Notes under the pieces: generated by a model
Seen by the model: the letters and a program-made list of their open reading frames with translations, nothing else
What the model was told of the DNA's origin: nothing
Database searches by the model: none
Made by a program: the position numbers and the translations under genes
Part shown: piece after piece, positions 54,495 through 62,739 of the stretch
Numbering within the stretch: position 1 is the first letter of the stretch
How the letters are laid out: each line of letters begins with the position of its first letter
Assembly: GCA_018993265.1 (NCBI GenBank)
Contig: JAGKSW010000025.1
Coordinates: forward strand, 1-62,739
DNA from: Nostoc sp. TH1S01
GTDB taxonomy: Bacteria > Cyanobacteriota > Cyanobacteriia > Cyanobacteriales > Nostocaceae
DNA: 62,739 nt
Direction of reading: 5' to 3'

Positions 54495-56072
54495 TTAATT
54501 TTCAATAATAAACTCCCAAGTTTCACTGCCGGAATTTCCAAACTTTAGCTTGGCTCCAGATTGTAATGGTACTTCCTCCCGAAGGATTTGTTGCCAGCCA
54601 TTAGATCCTAAACACCAAGTTGTGCCGTAAGTCGAAAGGTCTTGTAAATAGTAAGTTTGGACTGGAGTTGTACCAGTAAAAGTATTCCGACATAAAATTT
54701 CGGCATGACGCTTAGAAACTGATGGTTCGGGAATCACAATATCATTATCTTGGGTGCGCCCAATGCGAGTTACACCTGCTCGTAAAAACCAAGTTCTACC
54801 TCCTGGTGCTAGCGATCGCAAACAAGCTCTAGAAGTAGCAAAATTCACATTGATAATTGAAATATCTGGTAATTCTGTAATTCCTTCATCAAAACTTTTC
54901 ACAAGTTCGCCATCAAACTCTGGATGTAAATACAAAACTGGTAAAGTCCAAGCAGGTTGGTTGAACTTATACAGTGTTAACATTTCTTGCCGAGCTTCTG
55001 CTACAGCTTCATCAATTGGTTTGCGCGATCGCAAAGCTGCCGCAAAAGCTTTAATAAAACTATGACTTTCATGGTCAGCAATGACATCGCGCATTCCCAA
55101 AACGGCTGGTACGCCATGCCTAATTAGTACTTCTGCTAAACTACTAGCTGGAATTGCTTGGTGATTAACTGCTGCTGGTTGCGCTCCCCAACAAGCGTTG
55201 AACACAGCTAATTTTAGTCCACTCCGATTTAATACTTGCGCCAGTTCTATGCCATTGAGCGTCTTGTCAGGACGCAAAAATAACAATCCGCCATCTGGGC
55301 CAGGCAATCCATGACCAGCATAAAAAAATATATTGTACGCTTTAGTTTCTAATTCTTCAATCAACTCTTGGGGTGTTGGTTGAATCAGCGTTTTAACCAT
55401 ACAAGGAGCAAACCCTGAGTAATTGCGGTTGATTTGCGCTTGATTCTCCAGGATCTGCTGCAAGATAGTTGCTTCTTGTTCTAGTTGCAAATTTTCATCA
55501 TGACCTAATACTAGCAAGATATTTAAGGCCTGATCCGTGCGTAAAAATGGCAACGGCTCAACTTCACTAGTGGTACGACTAAACAGCAAGTCCTGAGAAA
55601 GAGAAATCGCTGATTGTCCGGGTTGACGCTGCATAATTTCCCAAGGTAAAGCAATCAAATCTGGATCACGAATTTCGATTTGAAAGCGCAAACGTTTATT
55701 TTGTCCCATCGCAATTCCACAACTGCGTTCGAGACTGCTGAGAATTGGCCCATCAAATACCCAACGCCACAGATACAGCCCCAAATATTGCATCAGACGA
55801 CCGCTATAACCAGGCATTTGACCAGTATTAGCAGAACCTAAGTTCAACGAGAGCGGGTTAGCAGATTGAGGCGCTGTGTTGGCTGTGATATTTAAACCGC
55901 TGTGTCCAGCAAACATTTGCTGCCACTCTTGCCAAACTTGATTTAGTTCGGAAGGCCATACACAGTCACGCAGAACATAGCCACTAGGATAGGGCGCTTT
56001 GACCACCCAAATGGCAAAGCTATCTGTGCCAGTATTGATGAGACGGGCGATCGCTAAGTTCAGGGATGGCAT
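54495..56072 (-). CDS. CHAT-domain caspase-like protease with C-terminal FHA domain
   Basis: A 525-residue protein. The CHAT domain (about 130-385) has the catalytic dyad His254 in FFYAGHGLPG and Cys294 in VFNACWGAQP, with the typical substrate-side motif GVPAVLGMRDVIADH. An FHA domain (about 425-525) follows, with TRIGRTQDND, VSKRHAEILC and DLSTYGTTW. The N-terminal 120 residues are unassigned and may be a sensor or lead-in segment. CHAT proteases occur in bacterial death and defence systems and in signalling. The FHA domain suggests recruitment to phosphorylated proteins. Start ATG 56072. Confidence 0.87.
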   Translation of the reverse strand: MPSLNLAIARLINTGTDSFAIWVVKAPYPSGYVLRDCVWPSELNQVWQEWQQMFAGHSGLNITANTAPQSANPLSLNLGSANTGQMPGYSGRLMQYLGLYLWRWVFDGPILSSLERSCGIAMGQNKRLRFQIEIRDPDLIALPWEIMQRQPGQSAISLSQDLLFSRTTSEVEPLPFLRTDQALNILLVLGHDENLQLEQEATILQQILENQAQINRNYSGFAPCMVKTLIQPTPQELIEELETKAYNIFFYAGHGLPGPDGGLLFLRPDKTLNGIELAQVLNRSGLKLAVFNACWGAQPAAVNHQAIPASSLAEVLIRHGVPAVLGMRDVIADHESHSFIKAFAAALRSRKPIDEAVAEARQEMLTLYKFNQPAWTLPVLYLHPEFDGELVKSFDEGITELPDISIINVNFATSRACLRSLAPGGRTWFLRAGVTRIGRTQDNDIVIPEPSVSKRHAEILCRNTFTGTTPVQTYYLQDLSTYGTTWCLGSNGWQQILREEVPLQSGAKLKFGNSGSETWEFIIEN

Positions 56073-56256
56073 GGGTTCTTTAAATTAAAATGTAGAAACC
56101 AAGGACTTGCGATAATAATTTTCCGTTAGGAAAACTCTTAACCTGGAATTTTTCAATCTGGTTATTATGTATTATTCCAGGCTTCTACAAGTTTATCGAG
56201 TATTTGTCGCATTTTCACTGATATTGTTCTCCCGTAATTGGGCTATACACAGGAGT

Positions 56257-58443
56257 TTATTTATCTGGCAGTTGGGACAAATTTTCACAACTGCTGGCTT
56301 CGTTTGATTTTAATACAGAGATGCCTGGACGTTGGAGTTGAGCTAGTTTTACTCGAAGTGTTTTCTGAGGTTGGGTAGATGCACTATTTTCTGAGGAGCA
56401 AAGTCTCAACTCTACTACAGATTCTTGAGAATTGGGTGTATCACTAGGTTCTGACTCAACGACTTGCAAAAAACTGCCAGGTAGTAACTTCTGATTATCT
56501 AAAGTAATTTCTTGGCTGTTTGTAATTACCCAGCCAGGGGCCAAGTTATTTAGCGATCGCTCGTTAGTTGGAGCAGCAGTAGTTGGCGGTACACTAGGGT
56601 TAGAACCAGTAGGAACTAATGGCGATTGCCAAAGCAGTCCGCGCACCAACAGTCCTAAAGAACCTGCTGCGATCGCTATAATCATTGGCACAATTAAATG
56701 AAGAGGCAGTTGTTGCAAAGAACTAGGCTTATTTTCAGGAATTAAAGTTTTTTGCTCAGAAATATCTTCTAATAAAGTTGGTTGCAGCGGCTTAGGTGGA
56801 ATTTTTGCGGTTGTGGTGCTAGGACGCTCAACAATGGAGGCTTTGAGAGTTAGCTCTGGCTCAACATATTTCACTTGATAATGAACTAGAGCGATCGTCA
56901 CATTATCGTGGCCATTTTTGGTGTTGGCAATTTCCAGCAATTTGTCAGCAACTGTGACTAAATCTGTTTCTTCAGTCAAAATTGGTAAAATTTCTGTTTC
57001 CCAGTATTCTTCCACACGGTCAAAGTCACTTAAGCCATCAGATGTCAGCAAAAACACAGCATCTTCATCCAGAATAAACCGCTGTGCTGTTGGATGTAAT
57101 GCCGCACTAGAACTCATTCCTAATGCCTGAACCAAGGAACCAGAACCACTCTGCTGCACAGCTTCCCGGTAAATGGCATATCCCAAACGTACTTCTCTAG
57201 AAGCAACATCATCATCCAAGGTGACTTGGTAGCAGCCATCGCGGGTAATCCAATAAGCGCGACTATCACCAACATGGGTAATATACATTTCATGAGCCAC
57301 TGGCAATGCCATCACCAAGGTTGTACCCATACGTTTCCTCCCCTGACGATTTTCACTGTCATTGCGCTGGCTGATTTTATCATTAGCAACTGCCACAGCT
57401 TGTTCTAAATCTGCCAGCAGAAGTGAGGGGTCTATATGGTTGTAAGGAACTTTGGTTAGTTGTTGTACTTGTTGCTGAATTGTTTCAATGGCTAAATTAG
57501 ATGCGACATTACCACCTTCATGCCCACCAATTCCATCACAGACAATAGCCAGGGCTGTAGCTTGTGGAGGTTTACTTAACAGTGTCCCACTGGGTGGATA
57601 ACAAGCATCTTCGTTGCGTTGGCGTTTTGGGCCAGTGTCAGTTTTGGTGATAATCTTAATTTTCGGCGATTGTAATTCTCCTAATTCTGCTAATCCGCGG
57701 TCTAACACTGAGATTAGCACTTCCACAGAATTGATTTCTCCCTGAATCAGATAACTACTAACTTGGTTAACAAATTCTGCGATGACTGGTTTGGTATCTG
57801 GTAATAATTGCTGCCAAAATTCTCCTAAATCTGATAATTTCGGTGTTGAGGTGTCAAATCGCAATTCTAACAACCGGACTAAAAGCCCTTCCACCCTTAA
57901 CAAGTGAGTATCAAGTAAGCTAGAAGCAACACCTTCACTGACTAAAGGTTGCCAGAGATGCGCTAATTGCCATAGCCAATTCAGTTGACGCATAGATGTA
58001 GCATTGCGCCAAGCAGTAGTTAACTGGGGACACAACCGTAATTGTGAATCTGTCGTCGGGTCTGTTAATAAGGGTGGTTTTTCTAACAGTAAAATTCCTT
58101 TGCGAGAGCGTCCATCCTTAAGAGGCAGCACTCCATATACCTGCGGTATATGTAAGCTGTAGGGAATTAGCCTCAAATAAGCTCGGATGGTTTGTAAGTT
58201 TTCTGTTTCTAATCCTTGGGGAAGTAATCCAGGCTTAGTATCCAAAACAACAGATTTATTTAGGACTAAGTAGCGATCGGCTAATATTTCTCCAGGACTA
58301 CCCACATTTAGAACATCACCCACAACCCACAGATATCGTTTGGGTATGGGTGTAGAACATCGTTGGCAAAACTTATGAGTCAGGGGATTCGCAGCCTGAC
58401 AAAGTTCATTTGGGCAGTAGAGGGTTGCCGCATCATTTTCCAT
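56257..58443 (-). CDS. PP2C-type Ser/Thr phosphatase with zinc ribbon, membrane anchor and kinase-like N-terminal region
   Basis: A 728-residue protein. A zinc ribbon (Cys10, Cys15, Cys26, Cys29) starts it. Residues about 50-255 resemble a degenerate protein-kinase fold (GEILADRYLVLNK, a hinge-like ILLLEKPPLL, and SLLDTHLLRVEGLLVRLLEL in place of a catalytic loop), with no HRD or DFG. The PP2C domain (about 265-520) has TDTGPKRQRNEDA, VCDGIGGHEGGNVA, HVGDSRAYW and SDGLSDFDR, with metal-binding Asp residues intact. A membrane helix (about 582-603) and a C-terminal region of about 125 residues end it. It would dephosphorylate Thr residues that the neighbouring FHA domains could read. Confidence 0.85.
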   Translation of the reverse strand: MENDAATLYCPNELCQAANPLTHKFCQRCSTPIPKRYLWVVGDVLNVGSPGEILADRYLVLNKSVVLDTKPGLLPQGLETENLQTIRAYLRLIPYSLHIPQVYGVLPLKDGRSRKGILLLEKPPLLTDPTTDSQLRLCPQLTTAWRNATSMRQLNWLWQLAHLWQPLVSEGVASSLLDTHLLRVEGLLVRLLELRFDTSTPKLSDLGEFWQQLLPDTKPVIAEFVNQVSSYLIQGEINSVEVLISVLDRGLAELGELQSPKIKIITKTDTGPKRQRNEDACYPPSGTLLSKPPQATALAIVCDGIGGHEGGNVASNLAIETIQQQVQQLTKVPYNHIDPSLLLADLEQAVAVANDKISQRNDSENRQGRKRMGTTLVMALPVAHEMYITHVGDSRAYWITRDGCYQVTLDDDVASREVRLGYAIYREAVQQSGSGSLVQALGMSSSAALHPTAQRFILDEDAVFLLTSDGLSDFDRVEEYWETEILPILTEETDLVTVADKLLEIANTKNGHDNVTIALVHYQVKYVEPELTLKASIVERPSTTTAKIPPKPLQPTLLEDISEQKTLIPENKPSSLQQLPLHLIVPMIIAIAAGSLGLLVRGLLWQSPLVPTGSNPSVPPTTAAPTNERSLNNLAPGWVITNSQEITLDNQKLLPGSFLQVVESEPSDTPNSQESVVELRLCSSENSASTQPQKTLRVKLAQLQRPGISVLKSNEASSCENLSQLPDK

Positions 58444-58547
58444 AGTGTTCGCACTGATTAGCGATTGGCAATTTCTTCAAAACCATAGGCAGTGAGCAGT
58501 AATCTAGGCTGCTCTTTTTTCTGCAAACAGACGCATCCCACTGGGGA

Positions 58548-58715
58548 TCATGATTCTAGCTGGGAAATACCAGCCAATGCTAATACTTGGTTTAAAGAAT
58601 TTATGCAAATATCACACTCCTTGGCCAATTCTACAGCCTCATCATAACTTTTATTATTCTGTGACTTTCCGTTGCCAGAGCAACTAACTTTAATTCTGTC
58701 AACAAAGCTTAACCT
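58548..58715 (-). pseudogene. Coding-like relic upstream of the PP2C gene
   Basis: A frame of 55 codons without ATG, GTG or a supported start runs from 58715 to TGA 58548-58550. It reads SYDEAVELAKECDICINSLN and continues QVLALAGISQLES. It lies just upstream of the PP2C gene on the same strand. I take it as the C-terminus of a lost gene, or a short gene whose start has been damaged. Confidence 0.35.
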
Positions 58716-59463
58716 CTACTTATCTGTAACTGTTTACTTTGAATCAATTAGAGCATTAAAAAGCAGCCCAGAATACAGCTGTTTCTTTAATTTATAAGTC
58801 AATATGGTTTAGTTAGAGTTAAAAATCCCAAATTTCAACAAAGCTAATGTATTTTACTGAACTATATTGGGCGATTAGTTCCCAGGTTTCAATTAATTTT
58901 ATTTAAGAATTAAAAAGTTAATTGTTAAACTAGCTAAATTACAGTTATTAATCTGCTACAGCAAGGAGAAAATTTCTAATGTAGATAAATTTTTATTCAA
59001 GGCGCTCAATCAGCAAAGTCCTGTAGCTGGCGGTTAAGGGTTAAGAACTTTGTTAGGTCAAATTAGAGTAATCATGAGAAGAGTAGGACGAGCATTTAAG
59101 TCAGATGATGACCTTATAGTTTTTGTCTTTTATCAGACTGGGTAATTTCGATAATTATCAAAAAAGTAAAAATACCCATTTTCTGCTAAATTCTCTCAAA
59201 AGGTTGACTGATTAATATGTGCTGAGATAAAAACCTTTATTAAAACTCACAAAGCGGAAAAATAGCTGAGATTAGCTTGGTAACTGTATATCACTAAATA
59301 GTTAGGAGTGAGAAGACACATCACTCCTAACTATTTAACTATTGAATAGAGATACCCATGTAAAGAGAAAAGTGGAGTTTATAACTCTTAATCAAACGGC
59401 TGAGTATGGGAAGTCTCCTTAATTTTTGATTTGTACTTCTGTCGGTTGCTGTACAGGTTGCTA
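58716..59463. other. Gene-free AT-rich region
   Basis: No open frame, repeat array, tRNA or clear hairpin can be supported. The sequence is AT-rich and holds several TTAAG/CTTAA words. The heptamer arrays so common between 17 and 46 kb are absent here. Confidence 0.5.
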
Positions 59464-59820
59464 CTACTTCTCGTCTACGGCAACTTGGGGAACTCCCATA
59501 CTGTAGTTGGTAACACGAGCAGATAGATTGTAGCTGATTTCGCCTTTTTGGAGGAGCGAGCGCAGATAATGCTCTAAATCTGAGCCAATGCGGCGCAAGT
59601 TGTAGTCTGTCAGGTCTGCACCACTAGAAGATTCTACCAATTCGTCAAACTTACGGTAAATTTTTTGCAGAGCATCTTCGTTCCAGTTAAATTCGTTGTC
59701 TGGGTCAACATCCAACGTTAAAACTTGATTACTGGGAACTAGTTCGCCATCCCGGTCAATTTCTGCCGCAAAAATGCGGATGTGTCGGGTTGTGGACTTG
59801 AGCAGCATTGGGTTGTCCAT
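59464..59820 (-). CDS. ndhM: NAD(P)H-quinone oxidoreductase (NDH-1) subunit M
   Basis: A 118-residue oxygenic-photosynthesis-specific subunit of the NDH-1 complex. The sequence carries the NdhM family stretches LLKSTTRHIRIFAAEI, LTLDVDPDNEFNWNEDAL, KIYRKFDELVES and LTDYNLRRIGSDLEHYLRSL. It takes part in cyclic electron flow and CO2 uptake complexes. The start is ATG 59820 (MDNPMLL) or 59808 (MLLKSTT). The upstream sequence has no Shine-Dalgarno for either. Confidence 0.94.
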   Translation of the reverse strand: MDNPMLLKSTTRHIRIFAAEIDRDGELVPSNQVLTLDVDPDNEFNWNEDALQKIYRKFDELVESSSGADLTDYNLRRIGSDLEHYLRSLLQKGEISYNLSARVTNYSMGVPQVAVDEK

Positions 59821-60733
59821 AGAAGGGTGTAAGGTTTAAGTTGATTACACTGAAATCATTGTAGACGGTTGCCCAGTCCTTAAATCTGCTCTATCCATAA
59901 GCTTTCATTAATTAGTCAGTAGTGAATTGTTATTCTCCCCATGCACTTGTCTCTTCAGTCTAAAGTTTGGGTAAGATTTTTGAGTGTTGCGACGGCTAGT
60001 ACTCCAAAACTCGTTTTTGTGCATATAAATAATGTTCATCTATATACCATTACCTAAACCATTAATTTTTTATTTTTATACGTAAGTTATTACTGGGCTT
60101 TTGATTACTGAAATTTACCTCCAGTAGTTGTCTTTTTTACGAGGCACAAAGTTGCAGGTTTTTGATGTAGATAAATTCTGCGTTTTGCACTTAATATTTG
60201 TGTGAGGTAATGTATATTTTCTTACTAAGAAATATGATTTTACTCTTAATAAATTTATTCATCAAAATCTCCTGAGATTGTCGATGAATAAAATTAACAT
60301 CAAGTGTTTTTACGTAATAATGGTAAAGCTTCCTCTGCTGTTAATTAAATTGAAAAAAGACAGCGGATTTACTTACGTACAATCACTAGAAATTAAGTAA
60401 AAACTCTAACTGTTATTGACGTTAAGATAAAGTTGATGTAAAAACCTTTAAAAAGCTAGAACAACTTCTTACAAAAACTTTATTGTATAGAATCTTAAAA
60501 ACTGAATAATAGTGATGGCTTACCTAAACCACTTCTGGCGGAGGAAGATCACAACTTCAGCCGTAAAAGACTAGCTAGAAAAAACACAAGAGATAGGAAT
60601 GAAATCCATAATGATATTGAATTGAAAAAATTCTTAATTGCAACGGTATGGATTCAAAAAAATATAAAGGATATTTGCAGAGGATAATAGTTCCTCACTC
60701 TGATGACCACCAAGTAAAGGAATTCGCAAAACT
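59821..60733. other. Gene-free region between ndhM and the 93-residue gene
   Basis: A 913-bp divergent gap. The only short frame, at 60515-60574, is 19 codons and unsupported. AAAGGAA at 60715-60721 is a good ribosome-binding site for the gene that follows. No RNA gene or repeat can be named. Confidence 0.5.
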
Positions 60734-61015
60734 ATGAACTCGAAAGCATTACCACGCCAGATAAATAATCTTGAAGTCGGTGTTTATGAATGTGAAATAC
60801 ATCTCAAATTCCGATTGATTGAGGAAAAGAGCCTCTTGGGCGATCGCGAGCAACTGTTACAGGTTCTACTAGACGCTTTGACTGAAGGTTCTGATGACTT
60901 TTTAGAGACACTACAAGCCTCTGTAAAAGCACAGGAGGTCTCGGAATTTAAAGCCTCCCCCCAAATGCGTCGTCAACTGATGCGCTTACGCAATGCTGCT
61001 GATAACACTCAATAG
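60734..61015 (+). CDS. Small protein of unknown function
   Basis: A 93-residue protein I cannot assign. An N-terminal beta-like stretch (EVGVYECEIHLKFRLIEE, about 14-31) is followed by an acidic helix (LGDREQLLQVLLDALTEG) and a basic helix near the end (QMRRQLMRLRNAAD). There is no signal peptide or membrane segment. ATG 60734 has AAAGGAA at 60715-60721. The HIP1 site GCGATCGCG lies in the coding part, as in conserved neighbours. Coding texture is convincing, but the function is open. Confidence 0.65.
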   Translation: MNSKALPRQINNLEVGVYECEIHLKFRLIEEKSLLGDREQLLQVLLDALTEGSDDFLETLQASVKAQEVSEFKASPQMRRQLMRLRNAADNTQ

Positions 61016-61816
61016 TTGGCTTTAAAGCGCTTGATCGATTGGTTAGCAATAGTTTATTTCTTGAGCATTGCAAAGGTAATTTTTGAAGTTCGCTCATTCC
61101 CTGCGCTATGCTATATCATCACTAAATTGATTTTTTACCTCACTACAAAGCTCCAAGCCTCTATTTACGTTGCTTTTGGAAAATTTCATCAAATCATCTA
61201 CAGTAGCTTTCATCCTTTTTACTAAGGAGTAATTTCGTCAGCTAAGTAATAGGTTGATGCGGTGTTTTCTGAGCAAGTTGAAGTTGATGAAAATTTATCT
61301 ACCAACATAATTTTGCTAACCAGGGTGCTGCTTTGCTAAAAACCAGTATTAGTTATTAACTTAAATTGTGAACAAACTAACTAATTCAAAGAATTTGTAA
61401 AATTTTGATTAAAAGCTCATATATTTGAGCAATTTTAGCTTAAATTTGAAGCCAAACTTCTCCTTTCAAGCTGGCAAATAACTTATTTAATACACCGTCA
61501 GTTTAAGTTGAGTTAGATTTAAAGTCTGTCAACAATTGGTAAAAAATAGGCCCTATCATTGTCAATCTAGAGCGTAAATAAAATTGTTAATTAACATCAG
61601 GAATTTAGGGTTTGCCACTTTCAAAGCAGCAGTTAGCTTATAAGCAATATTTGCTTTTTATAACCTGCCTAAGCTTAAACCCGATTATACGCATATATAT
61701 CCGATATAAGCTATTTTTTACCAATTGTTAGATAAGCCAGCAATCAGTTGATAACGGTTGTCCCAACCATTGATTTCTGGTATATACTCAAAAATTTAAA
61801 AATTAATCCAAAAAAT
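61016..61816. other. Gene-free region before the terminal response regulator
   Basis: An 801-bp AT-rich gap between convergent genes. A 69-codon frame starts at 61016, directly after the stop of the preceding gene, but its composition is not convincing. No terminator of clear shape is visible. Confidence 0.45.
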
Positions 61817-62512
61817 TTATTTAGCAAGACCGTGTTCTAATGCAAAACGAACTAACTCTGTACGGCTGTTTGTGCCAGTTTTACTGAACAAGCGGCTCAC
61901 ATATTTTTCTACATTACGAACACTGGTTTCTAAACGACGGGCAATTTCTTTATTCATTAACCCTTCAGCCACTAAGTTTAAGACACTTTGCTCTCTCGGT
62001 GTCAAATCTATTTTGAAGGGAGCCGGAGATTGAGTGATCGCACTTTTTTGCGTTAACAATGCTTTGATTTGGGCTATCTGATTTGCTAATTCGGCAATAT
62101 CTGGAGTTTCACTATCTTCACCTGTAAACGTAGGTTTAGCAAGACGACGAGAAAGCAAGTTTTCAACTATTGCTACTAATTCATCTGGATCAAAAGGCTT
62201 TGGTAGATATGCGTCAACACCAGCTTGATAACCTTGAATGCGATCGCCTGTCATTCCTTTAGCAGTTAAAAAGACAACTGGTAATGCTTGAAAGCGCGGA
62301 TCTTCTCTTAGTTGCTTCAGAAACTGATAGCCATCTACTTGGGGCATCATGATATCAGAAATCACTAAATCAGGTGTGTTTTTTTCCATCAACTCCCAGC
62401 CTTCACGGGCGTTACTGGCAACTTGAACACTAAAACCGCTTTCTTGTAAATAATCTTTCACGGCTTCTCGTAATCCTGGTTCATCATCTACCAGTAACAG
62501 TTGTGCTGACAT
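61817..62512 (-). CDS. Response regulator with LuxR-type DNA-binding domain (Ycf29-like)
   Basis: A 231-residue transcription factor. The receiver has DD at residues 9-10, the phosphoacceptor Asp in DLVISDIMMPQVDGYQ, Thr in VFLTAKGM and Lys in YLPKPFDPDEL. A linker (about 125-165, AELANQIAQIKALLTQ) leads to the helix-turn-helix (LTPREQSVLNLVAEGLMNKE to SVRNVEKYVSRLFSKT). Chloroplast and cyanobacterial Ycf29-type regulators have this architecture. Start ATG 62512. It is related to the regulator at 19105-19788 in both domains. The remaining 62513-62739 holds its promoter region and no other gene. Confidence 0.9.
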   Translation of the reverse strand: MSAQLLLVDDEPGLREAVKDYLQESGFSVQVASNAREGWELMEKNTPDLVISDIMMPQVDGYQFLKQLREDPRFQALPVVFLTAKGMTGDRIQGYQAGVDAYLPKPFDPDELVAIVENLLSRRLAKPTFTGEDSETPDIAELANQIAQIKALLTQKSAITQSPAPFKIDLTPREQSVLNLVAEGLMNKEIARRLETSVRNVEKYVSRLFSKTGTNSRTELVRFALEHGLAK

Positions 62513-62739
62513 TTAACACTTCCTTAAGTCTACTTCTTACAATTTAGCGAAAGTTGGGAGGCAATGGTCATAAGTTAAGACTCAAAAATGGTTGAATTAC
62601 CTGAGGAAAGCTCCTGGTCTATGTGTAATTAAGAAATTACCTAAACCTCCTTAGAGCTTCAAATCATATCTATGTTGATTGTTCAGAAAGCTTATAGGTA
62701 GAGACTTATGAAGCGATTCAAAAAAAAGGGCAAAAAAAG

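Noticed and set aside
61016-61225. 69-codon frame directly after the 93-residue gene
   Set aside because: It starts at the base after a stop codon with no ribosome-binding site, and its composition is that of AT-rich non-coding sequence.

Overview
The window comes from a filamentous, probably heterocyst-forming cyanobacterium of the Nostocales. The signs are frequent GCGATCGC (HIP1) octamers, many arrays of degenerate heptanucleotide repeats between genes, and a gene set with ferredoxin-thioredoxin reductase, NdhM, IctB, Gap2, cyanoexosortase B, NarM and a cyanobacterial nir operon. I see no rRNA, tRNA, CRISPR array or intact insertion sequence. The organism is inferred from gene families and repeats, not from a database search.

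Layout. 0.2-6 kb: type II NADH dehydrogenase, a DUF309/FtrC pair, a DUF58 protein and two tandem rhomboid proteases. 6.4-13.6 kb (minus strand): an exopolysaccharide/exosortase cluster of DegT-type aminotransferase, cyanoexosortase B, its partner protein, a Wza-like export protein and a Wzc-like copolymerase. 14-24 kb: a GAF histidine-kinase homologue that has lost its phosphoacceptor histidine, IctB, a WGxxGxxG protein, SmpB, a LuxR-type response regulator, a low-molecular-weight phosphatase, YbaB, MurB and MurC. 24-38 kb: housekeeping and accessory genes (NadD, Gap2, ThiL, Uma2, a cyclophilin, EF-P, AccB, an ArsR-type regulator, GerMN protein, ProS, an acyltransferase, a GT14 glycosyltransferase, a HEAT-repeat protein and a Rieske lipoprotein).

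38.3-51 kb is a complete nitrate assimilation locus: nirA, nrtABCD, an MFS permease (nrtP type), narB, a PsiE-family membrane protein, narM and a DJ-1/PfpI protein. It is preceded by a well-formed NtcA-dependent promoter and a leader of about 310 nt. An ABC nitrate transporter and an MFS nitrate permease in one cluster is unusual. Nitrate would enter by either transporter, be reduced by NarB (which needs NarM) and then by NirA to ammonium.

51.9-58.5 kb holds what I consider the best candidate for an undescribed system: an FHA-PrsW intramembrane protease fusion, an unknown helical protein, a CHAT (caspase-like) protease-FHA fusion, and a PP2C phosphatase with an N-terminal zinc ribbon, a possible degenerate kinase fold and a membrane anchor. 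Two proteases carry phosphothreonine readers next to a phosphatase, and there is no recognisable active kinase nearby. The last 4 kb is gene-poor, with ndhM, a 93-residue unknown and a Ycf29-like response regulator.

A second theme is the repeats. Period-7 arrays of two families (TGAAGTA and ATGACAA types) lie directly against coding regions. Several occur as inverted pairs, and they supply stop codons, start codons or Shine-Dalgarno sequences to at least nine genes.
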